In this document: positions 1 to 8,321 of the stretch, piece after piece
How positions within the stretch are numbered: the stretch's first letter is position 1
How the letters are laid out: every line of letters begins with the position of its first letter
NCBI RefSeq assembly: GCF_900114845.1
Contig: NZ_FOUK01000008.1
Coordinates: 62,001 to 126,000, forward strand
DNA: 64,000 bases
From: Pimelobacter simplex
GTDB taxonomy: Bacteria > Actinomycetota > Actinomycetes > Propionibacteriales > Nocardioidaceae
Direction of reading: 5' to 3'
The notes under the pieces: model-generated
Database searches by the model: none
Seen by the model: the letters and a program-made list of their open reading frames with translations, nothing else
Told to the model about the DNA's origin: nothing
Made by a program: the position numbers and the translations under genes

Positions 1-434
1 CAGGGCTCCTGCTCGGCTCGAAGCAGCTGATCGAGCGGCTCGCGAAGCACCCGCTGGCCCGCGCGGTCCGGGTCGACAAGCTCACCCTGGCCGCGCTCGA
101 GGCCACCTTGAGCGGCCCGCCGTCACCGGTCACGGCGGCGCTGCACGCCGATCCGGACGCCCTCCACCGCCGCACCGAGCGCCTCGCCGACGCGCTCGGC
201 CTGCCGGTGGTCGCCCACGACGGCCGGGTCGGCGGGGGAGGAGCGCCCGGCGTACCGCTCGCCGGGTGGGCGCTCCGGCTGCCCGAGAGCGCCGCCGGCC
301 CGCTGCGCACCGGCGACCCGGCGGTGCTGCCCCGGGTCCATGACGGCGCCTGCCTGGTCGACCTGCGCTGCGTCCCCGAGGACGACGACGACCGCCTCCT
401 GTCGGCCCTGCGCCGCGTGCTCGAAGCCCGCTGA
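1..434 (+). CDS. selA: L-seryl-tRNA(Sec) selenium transferase, C-terminal part (cut by window start)
   Basis: The open frame enters from the left edge and ends at the TGA at 432-434, so only about 143 residues are present. SelA is a PLP enzyme that converts Ser-tRNA(Sec) to Sec-tRNA(Sec). The catalytic lysine lies upstream of the window, but the conserved C-terminal stretch is visible: a GSKQLI segment followed by HPLARAVRVDKLTLAALEAT (about bases 18-107), typical of SelA just after its PLP core. The stop codon overlaps the selB start by one base (TGATG), so the two genes are translationally coupled. Identification rests on this motif plus the selB neighbour. Confidence 0.9.
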   Translation, partial: GLLLGSKQLIERLAKHPLARAVRVDKLTLAALEATLSGPPSPVTAALHADPDALHRRTERLADALGLPVVAHDGRVGGGGAPGVPLAGWALRLPESAAGPLRTGDPAVLPRVHDGACLVDLRCVPEDDDDRLLSALRRVLEAR

Positions 435-2227
435 TGGCGTACGTCGTCGCGACCGCCGGCCACGTCGACCACGGCAAAAGCACGCTGGTCCGCGCGCTGA
501 CCGGCATCGAGCCGGACCGGTGGGCCGAGGAGCGCCGGCGCGGGCTCACCATCGACCTCGGCTACGCCTGGACGACGCTGCCCCGCGGCGCGCACGTCGC
601 CTTCGTCGACGTGCCGGGCCACCAGCGGTTCGTCGGCAACATGCTGGCCGGCCTCGGGCCGGCGCCCGTCGTGCTGTTCGTCGTCGCCGCCGACGAGGGG
701 TGGCGGGCGCAGAGCGACGAGCACCGCGACGCCGTCGCCGCGCTCGGCATCGACCGCGGTGTGGTCGCGCTGACCCGGGCCGACCGGGCGACGCCGGAGC
801 AGCTCGCCGCGACCCGCACCCAGGTGGCCGAGGGCCTCGCCGGGACCGGCCTCGCCGACGCCCCGGTCGTCGCGGTCTCGGCCGTCACCCGGGCCGGACT
901 CCCGAGCCTGGTCGCCGCGCTCGAGGACGTCCTCACGGCCACCCCCGCGCCCGCCGCCGGCCGGCTGCGCCTCTGGGTCGACCGCTCGTTCAGCGTCGCC
1001 GGCGCGGGCACCGTCGTCACGGGCACGCTCGCCACGGGGGCCATCGCGGTGGGCGACGAGGTCGAGCTCCTCGGCCGGTACGGCGCCCGCGCCGCGACCG
1101 TGCGCCGGATCGAGAGCGAGGGCGGTCACCGCGACCTCGCCGAGCCGGTACGACGGGTCGCGCTCAACCTCCGCGGTCCGTCCGCCGACGAGGTCGGCCG
1201 CGGTGACGCGGTGGTCGCGCCCGGCACCTGGCAGACCTCCGCGCTGGTCGACGTCCGCCGCACGAGGGGACCGGAGGGCCCGCTGCCCGAGCAGCTGCGG
1301 CTGCACGTGGGCACCGCCGCCGTCCCGGTGCGGGGGCGGCCGCTCGGCGACGCGCACCTGCGGCTGCGCCTGGAGCACCCGCTGCCGCTGGCGATCGGAG
1401 ACCGGCTGGTGCTGCGCGACCCGGGCAGCGGTCTCGTCGTGGGTGCGCTCGTGCTCGACGCGGATCCGCCCGAGCTGCGGCGGCGGGGCGATGCGGCGCG
1501 GCGCGCGGAGGTGCTGGCGAGCCGTGGCCCGGACGGAGACCTGGCCGCCGAGGTGGCGCGCCGCGGCGCCGTCCCGGTGGCGCGGCTGCGGCTGCTGGGC
1601 CTGCTCGCGACGGACGCAGCCGAGCCACCTGCCGGCGTGCTGGCCGAGCAGGGCTGGTGGGTCGACGCGACCTCGTGCGCCGGCTGGGCCGACCGGCTGG
1701 CGCGCGCGGTCGCCGACAACCACGAGCACGACCCGCTGGCGGTCGGCCTCTCCCGGGGCGCGGTGCGCGCCGCGGCCGGCGTCCCGGCGGACGAGCTCGT
1801 CGACCTGGTGGTGCGCACGGCCGGGCTGGTCGCGGAGGGCGGCTACGTCCGTGCGGCCGACCGCCCCGCAGGGCTCGGTCCGGCCGAGGCCGCCGTCGCC
1901 ACGCTCGAGGAGCGGCTGGCCGAGCACCCGTTCGCGGCCCCCGAGGCCGACGACCTGACCCGGCTCGGGCTCGGTCCGCGCGAGCTCGCCGCCGCCGAGC
2001 GGCAGGGCCGGCTGCTGCGGGTCGCGCCGGGCGTCGTCCTGCTCCCGACAGGGCCGGTGGCCGCGATGCGGGTGCTGTCCGGCCTCGACCAGCCGTTCAC
2101 CGCGAGCGCCGCGCGCCAGGCGCTCGGCACGACGCGCCGGGTGCTCATCCCGCTCCTGGAGCACCTCGACGGGCGCGGCTGGACCCGCCGGGTCGACGGC
2201 GGCGCGGCGCGCGAGGTCGTCCGCTAG
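434..2227 (+). CDS. selB: Selenocysteine-specific translation elongation factor SelB
   Basis: A 597-residue GTPase that delivers Sec-tRNA(Sec) to UGA codons marked by a SECIS element. The N-terminus carries the P-loop GHVDHGKST (residues 9-17), the switch II DVPGH (59-63) and a TRAD form of the guanine-specificity motif, followed by EF-Tu-like domains 2 and 3. The C-terminal third is Ala/Leu/Arg-rich and fits the winged-helix repeats that bind SECIS RNA. Length is normal for bacterial SelB. It is coupled to selA and its last four bases overlap the convergent rhodanese gene. Its presence means the genome should encode at least one selenoprotein, probably a formate dehydrogenase outside this window. 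Confidence 0.96.
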   Translation: MAYVVATAGHVDHGKSTLVRALTGIEPDRWAEERRRGLTIDLGYAWTTLPRGAHVAFVDVPGHQRFVGNMLAGLGPAPVVLFVVAADEGWRAQSDEHRDAVAALGIDRGVVALTRADRATPEQLAATRTQVAEGLAGTGLADAPVVAVSAVTRAGLPSLVAALEDVLTATPAPAAGRLRLWVDRSFSVAGAGTVVTGTLATGAIAVGDEVELLGRYGARAATVRRIESEGGHRDLAEPVRRVALNLRGPSADEVGRGDAVVAPGTWQTSALVDVRRTRGPEGPLPEQLRLHVGTAAVPVRGRPLGDAHLRLRLEHPLPLAIGDRLVLRDPGSGLVVGALVLDADPPELRRRGDAARRAEVLASRGPDGDLAAEVARRGAVPVARLRLLGLLATDAAEPPAGVLAEQGWWVDATSCAGWADRLARAVADNHEHDPLAVGLSRGAVRAAAGVPADELVDLVVRTAGLVAEGGYVRAADRPAGLGPAEAAVATLEERLAEHPFAAPEADDLTRLGLGPRELAAAERQGRLLRVAPGVVLLPTGPVAAMRVLSGLDQPFTASAARQALGTTRRVLIPLLEHLDGRGWTRRVDGGAAREVVR

Positions 2228-2625
2228 AAGACGCGCTCCGGAAGGGTGTCGGCCACCGGCAGCCCGGCCGCCGCCCAGGCACCGAAGCCGCCGTCGATGT
2301 CGGTCGCCCCGGTCAGCCCCAGCGCCTGGAGCCGGGCCGCGGCCAGCGACGAGCTGAACCCCTCTTGGCAGAACACGACCGGCCGCAGCCCGGCCACCGC
2401 GAGCGGCAGCCGCCACGGACTGGTCGGGTCGAGCCGCCACTCGAGGATCGTCAGGTCGATGGGGAGTGCACCGGGCGGGGCACCGAAGCGCTCGCGCTGG
2501 TCCTCGCGCCGTACGTCGACCAGCAGCGCGCCGCCCTGCTGGGCGACGTAGGCGTCGGCGGGGGTGAGCCGGTCGAGGCCGCGGCGGGCCTCGGCGAGCA
2601 GTCGGGTGATCGTGGCCTCGGTCAT
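2224..2625 (-). CDS. Rhodanese-like sulfurtransferase domain protein
   Basis: A 133-residue single-domain rhodanese. The active-site loop is CQEGFSSS with the nucleophile Cys86, preceded by a LLVDVRR strand and followed by the typical DGGFGAWAAAGLP C-terminus. It lies 7 bases downstream of the transporter small subunit on the same strand, so it is probably the last gene of that operon. Rhodaneses carry persulfide sulfur and some can carry selenium, so a role in feeding selenium to the SelD/SelA pathway is plausible from the selAB context, but this is inference. Known family, uncertain substrate. Confidence 0.85.
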   Translation of the reverse strand: MTEATITRLLAEARRGLDRLTPADAYVAQQGGALLVDVRREDQRERFGAPPGALPIDLTILEWRLDPTSPWRLPLAVAGLRPVVFCQEGFSSSLAAARLQALGLTGATDIDGGFGAWAAAGLPVADTLPERVF

Positions 2626-2632
2626 CGCCGGC

Positions 2633-2752
2633 TCACCCCGTGAACAGCTGGGCGGCGGCCTTGACCGCGTTGGCGAGCCCGTAGACCAGGGGGATGCCGA
2701 CGATGGTCCAGGCGACCGCGACCCGGGCGGCCTGGCTGGGGTTGTCGTTCAT
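2633..2752 (-). CDS. MFS transporter small subunit (39 residues)
   Basis: A 39-residue protein with one hydrophobic helix (about residues 9-34, VAVAWTIVGIPLVYGLANAV). Its ATG overlaps the stop codon of the OFA-family transporter by four bases (ATGA at 2749-2752), so translation is coupled. Proteins of this size and form are known companions of OFA-type MFS carriers in actinobacteria and proteobacteria, and are often missed because they are so short. The helix probably packs against the carrier in the membrane. The call rests on position, size and the hydrophobic pattern. Confidence 0.8.
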   Translation of the reverse strand: MNDNPSQAARVAVAWTIVGIPLVYGLANAVKAAAQLFTG

Positions 2753-4125
2753 GCGGACTCCTCCTCGTGGAAGCGTGCGGCGACGGGACGGATGAGCAGG
2801 TTGGCGACGAAGCCGATGGCGAGCACTCCCACCATGATGTACAACGCGGGCCGGTAGTCGGCAGCGAGCAGCACCTCCTTGCCCCCGCCGACGGCGACCG
2901 CGTCGCGGCTGTCGAGGACGCCGTTGACGATGACCGGCCCGAGCACGCCCGCCGTCGACCACGCGGTCAGCAGCCGGCCGTGGATCGCGCCGACCTGGTA
3001 GGTGCCGAACAGGTCGCGCAGGTACGCCGGCGCGGTCGCGAACCCGCCGCCGTAGTAGGAGATGATCACCGCGCACAGCACGACGAACAGCGGCGTCGAG
3101 CTCGCGCCGACGGTGGCGAGGAGCAGGTAGAGCACCATGCCGACGCCGAGGTACATCACGTAGGTGTTCTTGCGCCCGATGTAGTCGGAAGCCGTCGACC
3201 AGGCGAGGCGCCCGCCCATGTTGGCCAGCGACAGCAGGCCGACGAAGCCCGCGGCGACGACGACCGTCACCGTCGAGGTCGCCGGGTCGGCGGCGTCGCG
3301 GAAGAAGTCCTGGATCATCTCGGCGGCCTGCTCGAGGATGCCGATGCCGGCGGTGACGTTGCAGAGCAGCACCACCCAGAGCAGCCAGAACTGCGGGGTC
3401 CTGATGGCGTTGGCGGCCGAGACGCTCGCGGTGGTGACCATCGGCTTCGCAGTGCTGGCGGCGGGGTCGAAGCCGGCCGGCGTCCAGCCCGGGGCGGGCA
3501 CGCGCACCGTGAAGACGCCGAACATCATGACGACGAAGTAGGCCACGCCGAGGGTGAGGAAGAGCTTCATCACCGCGTCGCCGTCGGGGCTCGCGCCGCC
3601 GAAGCGGGCGAGGAGCTCGCGGGACAGGGGAGCGGCGACCATGGCGCCGCCGCCGAAGCCCATGATCGCCATGCCGGTCGCGAGGCCGGGGCGGTCGGGG
3701 AACCACTTGATCAGCGTCGAGACCGGCGAGATGTAGCCGAGACCGAGCCCGATGCCGCCGATCACGCCGTACCCGAGGTAGACGAGCCAGAGCTGCTCGG
3801 TGCCGATGCCGGCCGCGGCGACGAGGAAGCCCGCACCCCAGCAGCACGCGGCGGTGAACATGGTGCGGCGCGGCCCGACCCGGTCGACCCAGGTGCCGAA
3901 GAGCGCGGCGGAGACGCCGAGCATCACGATCGCGATCGAGAAGACGAAGCCGATCGCGGTCAGGCTGGTGTCGAAGTGGTGGACGAGCGCGTCCTTGTAG
4001 ACGCTGGTCGCGTAGACCTGGCCGATGCAGAGGTGGACGGCGAGCGCGGCGGGCGGGATGAGCCAGCGGCTGTAGCCCGGTGGGGCGACGGTGTGGGCGC
4101 GGTCCAGGAACGAGAGCGCGGGCAC
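2749..4125 (-). CDS. OFA-family MFS transporter (oxalate/formate antiporter-like)
   Basis: A membrane carrier of about 458 residues with some twelve hydrophobic segments. The family signs are the early PPAALAVHLCIGQVYATSVY segment of the first helix, an RxGPRR loop after helix 2, and FPDRPGLATGMA, all typical of oxalate:formate antiporter relatives. I chose the GTG at 4125 (MPALSF...) because an AGGAGG lies five bases upstream of it; a GTG at 4131 would sit directly on that ribosome-binding site. The gene is followed by its small subunit and a rhodanese. Next to selAB, formate or a related small carboxylate is the likely substrate, but the sequence alone does not fix it. Confidence 0.85.
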   Translation of the reverse strand: MPALSFLDRAHTVAPPGYSRWLIPPAALAVHLCIGQVYATSVYKDALVHHFDTSLTAIGFVFSIAIVMLGVSAALFGTWVDRVGPRRTMFTAACCWGAGFLVAAAGIGTEQLWLVYLGYGVIGGIGLGLGYISPVSTLIKWFPDRPGLATGMAIMGFGGGAMVAAPLSRELLARFGGASPDGDAVMKLFLTLGVAYFVVMMFGVFTVRVPAPGWTPAGFDPAASTAKPMVTTASVSAANAIRTPQFWLLWVVLLCNVTAGIGILEQAAEMIQDFFRDAADPATSTVTVVVAAGFVGLLSLANMGGRLAWSTASDYIGRKNTYVMYLGVGMVLYLLLATVGASSTPLFVVLCAVIISYYGGGFATAPAYLRDLFGTYQVGAIHGRLLTAWSTAGVLGPVIVNGVLDSRDAVAVGGGKEVLLAADYRPALYIMVGVLAIGFVANLLIRPVAARFHEEESA

Positions 4126-4258
4126 GCGCACCTCCTCGGGTCGACGTCGGGAGCAGGGGTCGACCCGGAAAGGGCTCCCGGACGCCCGCTGCGACCCTAG
4201 GAAGCGCGACGTGCCGCGGTCAAAGAGGAACCGTGGATCGGGCGGGAAACGTCGATGA

Positions 4259-5173
4259 TCAGTGGCCGGAGGCCTGGTCGAGCAGCGCGGCGAGGTCGAC
4301 CTCGCGTGCGGTCTCGACCATCGCCCGGGCCAGCAGCGACTCCGGGCCGTGCCCGGCGAGCACGAGCCCCACCTGGTGGCTGCGGCGCGGCGTCGGCAGC
4401 GGGACGGCGCGCAGCCCCTCCGGGACGCCGAACGTCGGCAGCCACGCGTGCGGGACCACGCTGCACAGGCCCATCGAGGCCACGTGCGCGTAGACGGCCG
4501 ACACGGTGTCGGTCTCGACGACGACGTGCGCGGTGCGGCCGGTGTCGGCGAGGTGGCCGTCGATGATCCGGCGGTTCTGCATGTCGCCGGTCAGCAGGCA
4601 CAGCGGCGCGCGGGCGGCGTCGTCCCAGGTGACCGACGTGCGGGTGCCGTGCTCGCCGTCGGCGGGCGTGAGCAGCAGGTAGCGCTCGCGGTAGAGCGGG
4701 ACGACGCGCACCTGGCCGAGCGGCTCGCCGTCGACGTAGGTCATGCCGACGTCGATGTCGAAGTCGTTGAGCCGGTGGACGATCTCGCGCGAGGACATCG
4801 ACAGCAGCCGGACGCCGACCAGCGGGTGCCGCGCGCGCACCGGTGTGGTGAGCAGCGGCGACACCGTCAGCGCCGTCGGGATCGCGCCGATCCGCAGGGT
4901 GCCGGTCAGGCCGGCGCGCATGGTGGCGATCGTCTGGTCGAGGGCGGTGCGCTCGGCGATCATCCGCTGCGCCCAGCGCAGGACCTCGGTGCCCTCGGGG
5001 GTGAAGCCCTCGAACCGCTGGCCCCGCTTGACGACCTGGACGCCGAGCTCCTGCTCCAGCTTGCGGATGCCTGCCGACAGGGCCGGCTGCGTCACGTGGC
5101 ACGCCTCGGCGGCGCGGCCGAAGTGCTCCTCGCGTGCGAGCGCCGCGAGGTACTCCAACCGGCGCAGCAGCAT
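4259..5173 (-). CDS. LysR-family transcriptional regulator
   Basis: A 304-residue LysR protein. The N-terminal winged helix reads LEYLAALAREEHFGRAAEAC then TQPALSAGIRKLEQELG (residues 6-42), followed by a substrate-binding domain from about residue 90. It sits 133 bases upstream of the OFA transporter on the same strand and is divergent from the DUF1345 gene (39 bases between start codons). LysR regulators usually control a neighbouring gene, so either the transporter operon or the DUF1345 gene may be the target. A 7-base direct repeat TCAGTAC at 5180-5186 and 5196-5202 lies between the two starts and could be part of a binding site. The inducer is unknown. Confidence 0.9.
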   Translation of the reverse strand: MLLRRLEYLAALAREEHFGRAAEACHVTQPALSAGIRKLEQELGVQVVKRGQRFEGFTPEGTEVLRWAQRMIAERTALDQTIATMRAGLTGTLRIGAIPTALTVSPLLTTPVRARHPLVGVRLLSMSSREIVHRLNDFDIDVGMTYVDGEPLGQVRVVPLYRERYLLLTPADGEHGTRTSVTWDDAARAPLCLLTGDMQNRRIIDGHLADTGRTAHVVVETDTVSAVYAHVASMGLCSVVPHAWLPTFGVPEGLRAVPLPTPRRSHQVGLVLAGHGPESLLARAMVETAREVDLAALLDQASGH

Positions 5174-5212
5174 GGGACATCAGTACCACGCGCCGTCAGT
5201 ACGCTGAGCCGC

Positions 5213-5872
5213 ATGGCAGCGAGCCCCGTTCCCGCCCGGCGCCCGCGCCTGGTCGCCACCGCGCTCCCGCGGCTGCTCTCCGCCCTCGTCGCCGGCGTCG
5301 CCGTCGCGGTCGTGGGCGGGCTGCTCGCGGCGGCCGAGATCGGCGTCCTGACCGGGGTCGCGACCGCCGGCGCGGTGTACGTCGTCCTCGGCTGGGTGGT
5401 GCTCTGGCCGATGGACGCCGCCGCCACCCGCGCCAACGCCACCCACGAGGACCTGCGTCCCGCCGCCGACGAGGTCGTCGTCGCCTGCGCCGCCGTGGGC
5501 GGCCTGGTCGGCGTCGTCATGCTCCTCGTCGCCGGCCACAGCGACACCAAGGACGCCGCGGCCGCCCTCGCCCTCGCCGCCGTCGCGATGGCCTGGGCCT
5601 CGGTGCACTTCATGTACGCCACGCGCTATGCGCACCTCTACTACTCCGACACCCCCGGCGGGATCGACTTCAACACCACCGAGCCGCCGGCCTTCCGCGA
5701 CTTCCTCTACTTCAGCTACAACCTCGGGATGACCTACCAGGTCTCCGACACGGCGGTGCAGAGCTCGGCGATCCGCGCCGTGGTGCTGCGGCACTGCCTG
5801 ATCTCGTACGTGTTCGGGGCGGCGATCATCGCGACGACGATCAACCTGGTGGTGGGGATCGTCCAGGCGTAG
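5213..5872 (+). CDS. DUF1345 domain membrane protein
   Basis: A 219-residue protein with about five hydrophobic segments. The conserved DUF1345 block is present: WASVHFMYATRYAHLYY (about residues 126-142), then a FRDFLYFSYNLGMTYQVSD segment. The family is widespread and its function is not known. The ATG at 5213 lies seven bases after a TACGCT hexamer (5200-5205) with no ribosome-binding site, so the message is probably leaderless. It stands alone between a divergent LysR gene and a TetR gene. Confidence 0.88.
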   Translation: MAASPVPARRPRLVATALPRLLSALVAGVAVAVVGGLLAAAEIGVLTGVATAGAVYVVLGWVVLWPMDAAATRANATHEDLRPAADEVVVACAAVGGLVGVVMLLVAGHSDTKDAAAALALAAVAMAWASVHFMYATRYAHLYYSDTPGGIDFNTTEPPAFRDFLYFSYNLGMTYQVSDTAVQSSAIRAVVLRHCLISYVFGAAIIATTINLVVGIVQA

Positions 5873-5897
5873 GAGCGGCCCCGCTTGGCGGAATATG

Positions 5898-5913
5898 TAG
5901 ACCGGTCTATTCT
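5898..5913 (+). promoter_or_regulatory. TetR operator overlapping a -10 box
   Basis: TAGACCGGTCTA at 5898-5909 is a perfect 12-base palindrome. It resembles the boxes bound by LmrA/YxaF-type TetR regulators. A -10-like TATTCT at 5908-5913 starts inside its right arm, and the ATG of the TetR gene follows six bases later. A bound repressor would therefore block its own promoter and the coupled SDR-hydrolase gene. Confidence 0.75.
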
Positions 5914-5919
5914 GTGGTC

Positions 5920-6519
5920 ATGGCATCCAAGGGAGACCTGACCAAGGCGCGGCTCGCCGAGTCCATGCTCGAGCTCATCCAGACCAACGGCTACAGCGGC
6001 ACGGGCCTCAACGCCGTCATCGAGCACGCGGCAGCCCCCAAGGGGTCGATCTACTTCCACTTCCCCGACGGCAAGGAGGGGCTGGGGATCGCGGCGGTCG
6101 AGCTGGCCGCGCGGCAGTTCGAGACGCTGATCGCCGAGGCGGCCGTCTCCGCGGGCAGCCCGGCCGCCGCGGCCCGCGCCGCGATCGAGGCCCTGACCGC
6201 CATCGTCAGCGAGAGCGACTTCCGGCTGGGGTGCCCGGTCTCGGTGGTCACCCTCGAGATGGGCGCGGAGAGCGAGCGACTGCGCGAGGCCTGCCTCGCC
6301 GCGTTCGAGTCCTGGATCTCCCCGACGGCGGCCTTCCTCGAGGCCAGCGGCCTCGCGCCGGCCGAGGCGCGGTCGCTGGCGACCGTCGTCGTCTCGACGA
6401 TCGAGGGGGCGGTCATCGTCGCGCGCGCCATGCGGAGCATCCGTCCGCTGGAGGCGGCCGCCGACGTCGTGGCCGACCTCGTCGAGCAGCGCTGCCAGGC
6501 CGCCGGAGGGACGCGATGA
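5920..6519 (+). CDS. TetR-family regulator, LmrA/YxaF type
   Basis: A 199-residue TetR protein. The DNA-binding helix-turn-helix spans about residues 10-55, with the AAPKGSIYFHFPDGKEGL segment close to LmrA/YxaF-type repressors (family usually reads APRGSLYHHFPGGK). The C-terminal part matches their ligand domain in length and Ala-rich character. The start follows TATTCT by six bases, and the palindrome TAGACCGGTCTA sits directly in that promoter, which indicates autorepression. Its stop overlaps the next start by four bases, so it should control the SDR-hydrolase gene. The ligand is unknown. Confidence 0.88.
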   Translation: MASKGDLTKARLAESMLELIQTNGYSGTGLNAVIEHAAAPKGSIYFHFPDGKEGLGIAAVELAARQFETLIAEAAVSAGSPAAAARAAIEALTAIVSESDFRLGCPVSVVTLEMGAESERLREACLAAFESWISPTAAFLEASGLAPAEARSLATVVVSTIEGAVIVARAMRSIRPLEAAADVVADLVEQRCQAAGGTR

Positions 6520-8321
6520 GCTCGCGCGAGGAGTCCCGCCAGGCGCTGGTCCTCGGGGCCTCGGGCCTGGTCGGCCGGCACCTCGTGCTGGCCCTGGCCC
6601 AGGCGGGCGCGGAGGTCACGGCGGCGGTCCGCACCGCCGAGTCCGGAGCACGGGTCGAGCAGTGGCTCAGGGAGCACGGCCTGACCCGCGGCATCAGGAC
6701 GACGCTCGTCGACTTCGAGGCGGACCCGATCGTCGCCGGCGGCCCCGCGGCCCTCGCGCACGTCACCGAGATCCACAACTGTGCCGGCTCCTACCGGTTC
6801 GGCATGACGGCGCACGAGGCGCGCACCGCGAACGTCGGCATCGTCGAGAGGCTGCTCGACCTCGCCGCCGACCTCCCCGACCTGCGGCGCGTCGTCCACG
6901 TCTCGGGCTACCGCGTCGGCGGGCAGGACCCGTCGTCCCTGCCGTGGTCCGACGACCACCGCGCCGCGGTCTACCGGGAGCTGGGTGCCTACGAGGCCTC
7001 CAAGGTGGAGTCCGACCTCCTCTTCCAGGCCGGGGCGCAGGAGCGCGGCGTCCCCTGGACGATCGTCAACCCGAGCAGCGTGATCGGCGACAGCGTGACC
7101 GGGGAGTCCGACCAGCTCATCGGACTGGCGACCACCATCGAGCAGGTCTGGGACGGCACGGCCGCCGCGCTGCCGGGTGGCGCGTCAACGTTCCTCCCGG
7201 TCGTGACGGTCGACCACCTGGCCGCGTTCATGGCAGCTGCGGCCGTCGACCCCGATGCGGTGGGCCGGGCCTACTGGGTCCTCGACGACGACACCCCGCC
7301 GCTCGCGGACCTGCTCACGCACGTCGGCCGGCACCTCGGCGCGAAGGTGCCGCGGGTGCGGATGCCGGTCGGTGTGGTCAAGCGGCTGCCGCGGGCGCTC
7401 ACCAAGGCGGACCCCGAGACGCTCACCTTCCTGTCGGCCGACCGGTACCCGACGGCGTCCGCCGTCGAGCTCGCCGACCGGCACGGCCTCCGGATGCCCG
7501 ATGCACGGGTGTCCCTCGAGCGCTGGGCCGACCACCTGGCCGCCCACCGGTTCGGTGCCGCCCCGGCCGGCGACCGCCGCTTCGTGACCGCGGGCGGCCT
7601 GCGGACGTTCGAGCTCGGCGAGCCCGGCTCGCGCCGGGTGGTCCTTCCGGGCCTGCCCGTCAACGCGGACACGTGGGCCGAGGTCGCCGCCGGGATCGGC
7701 GCCCGCGCCGTCGACCTGCCCGGCCTCGGGCTCAGCGGCGGGACCGGCGTCCCGGACTGGGAGCAGTGGCTGCCGGCGGTGCTGGGGGAGGAGCCTGCGG
7801 ACGTCGTCGGTCACTCCATCGGCGCGGCCGCGGCCGTCGTCGCGGCCGACCGCTTCCCGGCGCGGGTCAGGTCCCTCACGCTGGTGGCGCCGTTCTTCCT
7901 CCAGGCCCCGATGGGCGCGTCGGCCCGGCTGCGGCCGCTCGTGCGCACCTACCTGCGGCACACGGACCCGGCCCGGCTGTCCCGTCAGCTGACGGGCGCC
8001 GGAGCGAGCGCGGCCGCGCTGGAGTCCAGCGTCAGCGACCTCAGGCGACGCAGCGCCGGCCGGGTGGCCGAGCACCTCGCCCGGGCGGCCTCGACGCAGT
8101 GGCGTCGTGAGCTGCGGGAGGCGCTGGCGCGATTCGGCGGTCCGGTCCGCATCATCACGGGAGCCGACGACCCGCTGGCCGCGGACGCGGTCGAGCAGCT
8201 CGCGTCGGTGCCGGGCGTCGAGCTGGTCGTGGTGCCCGGCGCCGGGCACCACCCGCAGCTGACCCACGGCCGCGCTCTCGTCGAGCTGCTGGAGGGATCG
8301 CTCGCGCCGCGGACCGCCTAG
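6516..8321 (+). CDS. Fusion of an extended-SDR reductase and an alpha/beta hydrolase
   Basis: A 601-residue two-domain protein. Residues 1-345 form an extended short-chain dehydrogenase/reductase with the nucleotide loop GASGLVG (14-20), Ser130, and the YxxxK pair Tyr159/Lys163. Residues 355-601 form an alpha/beta hydrolase with nucleophile Ser434 in GHSIG, an acid at Asp551/552 (GADDP) and His578/579 near the end. Both domains keep their catalytic residues. The start is coupled to the TetR gene (ATGA). Substrate is unknown; reduction and ester/thioester cleavage of the same molecule, or its two halves, is a reasonable guess. The fusion is seen directly in one uninterrupted frame. Confidence 0.85.
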   Translation: MSSREESRQALVLGASGLVGRHLVLALAQAGAEVTAAVRTAESGARVEQWLREHGLTRGIRTTLVDFEADPIVAGGPAALAHVTEIHNCAGSYRFGMTAHEARTANVGIVERLLDLAADLPDLRRVVHVSGYRVGGQDPSSLPWSDDHRAAVYRELGAYEASKVESDLLFQAGAQERGVPWTIVNPSSVIGDSVTGESDQLIGLATTIEQVWDGTAAALPGGASTFLPVVTVDHLAAFMAAAAVDPDAVGRAYWVLDDDTPPLADLLTHVGRHLGAKVPRVRMPVGVVKRLPRALTKADPETLTFLSADRYPTASAVELADRHGLRMPDARVSLERWADHLAAHRFGAAPAGDRRFVTAGGLRTFELGEPGSRRVVLPGLPVNADTWAEVAAGIGARAVDLPGLGLSGGTGVPDWEQWLPAVLGEEPADVVGHSIGAAAAVVAADRFPARVRSLTLVAPFFLQAPMGASARLRPLVRTYLRHTDPARLSRQLTGAGASAAALESSVSDLRRRSAGRVAEHLARAASTQWRRELREALARFGGPVRIITGADDPLAADAVEQLASVPGVELVVVPGAGHHPQLTHGRALVELLEGSLAPRTA

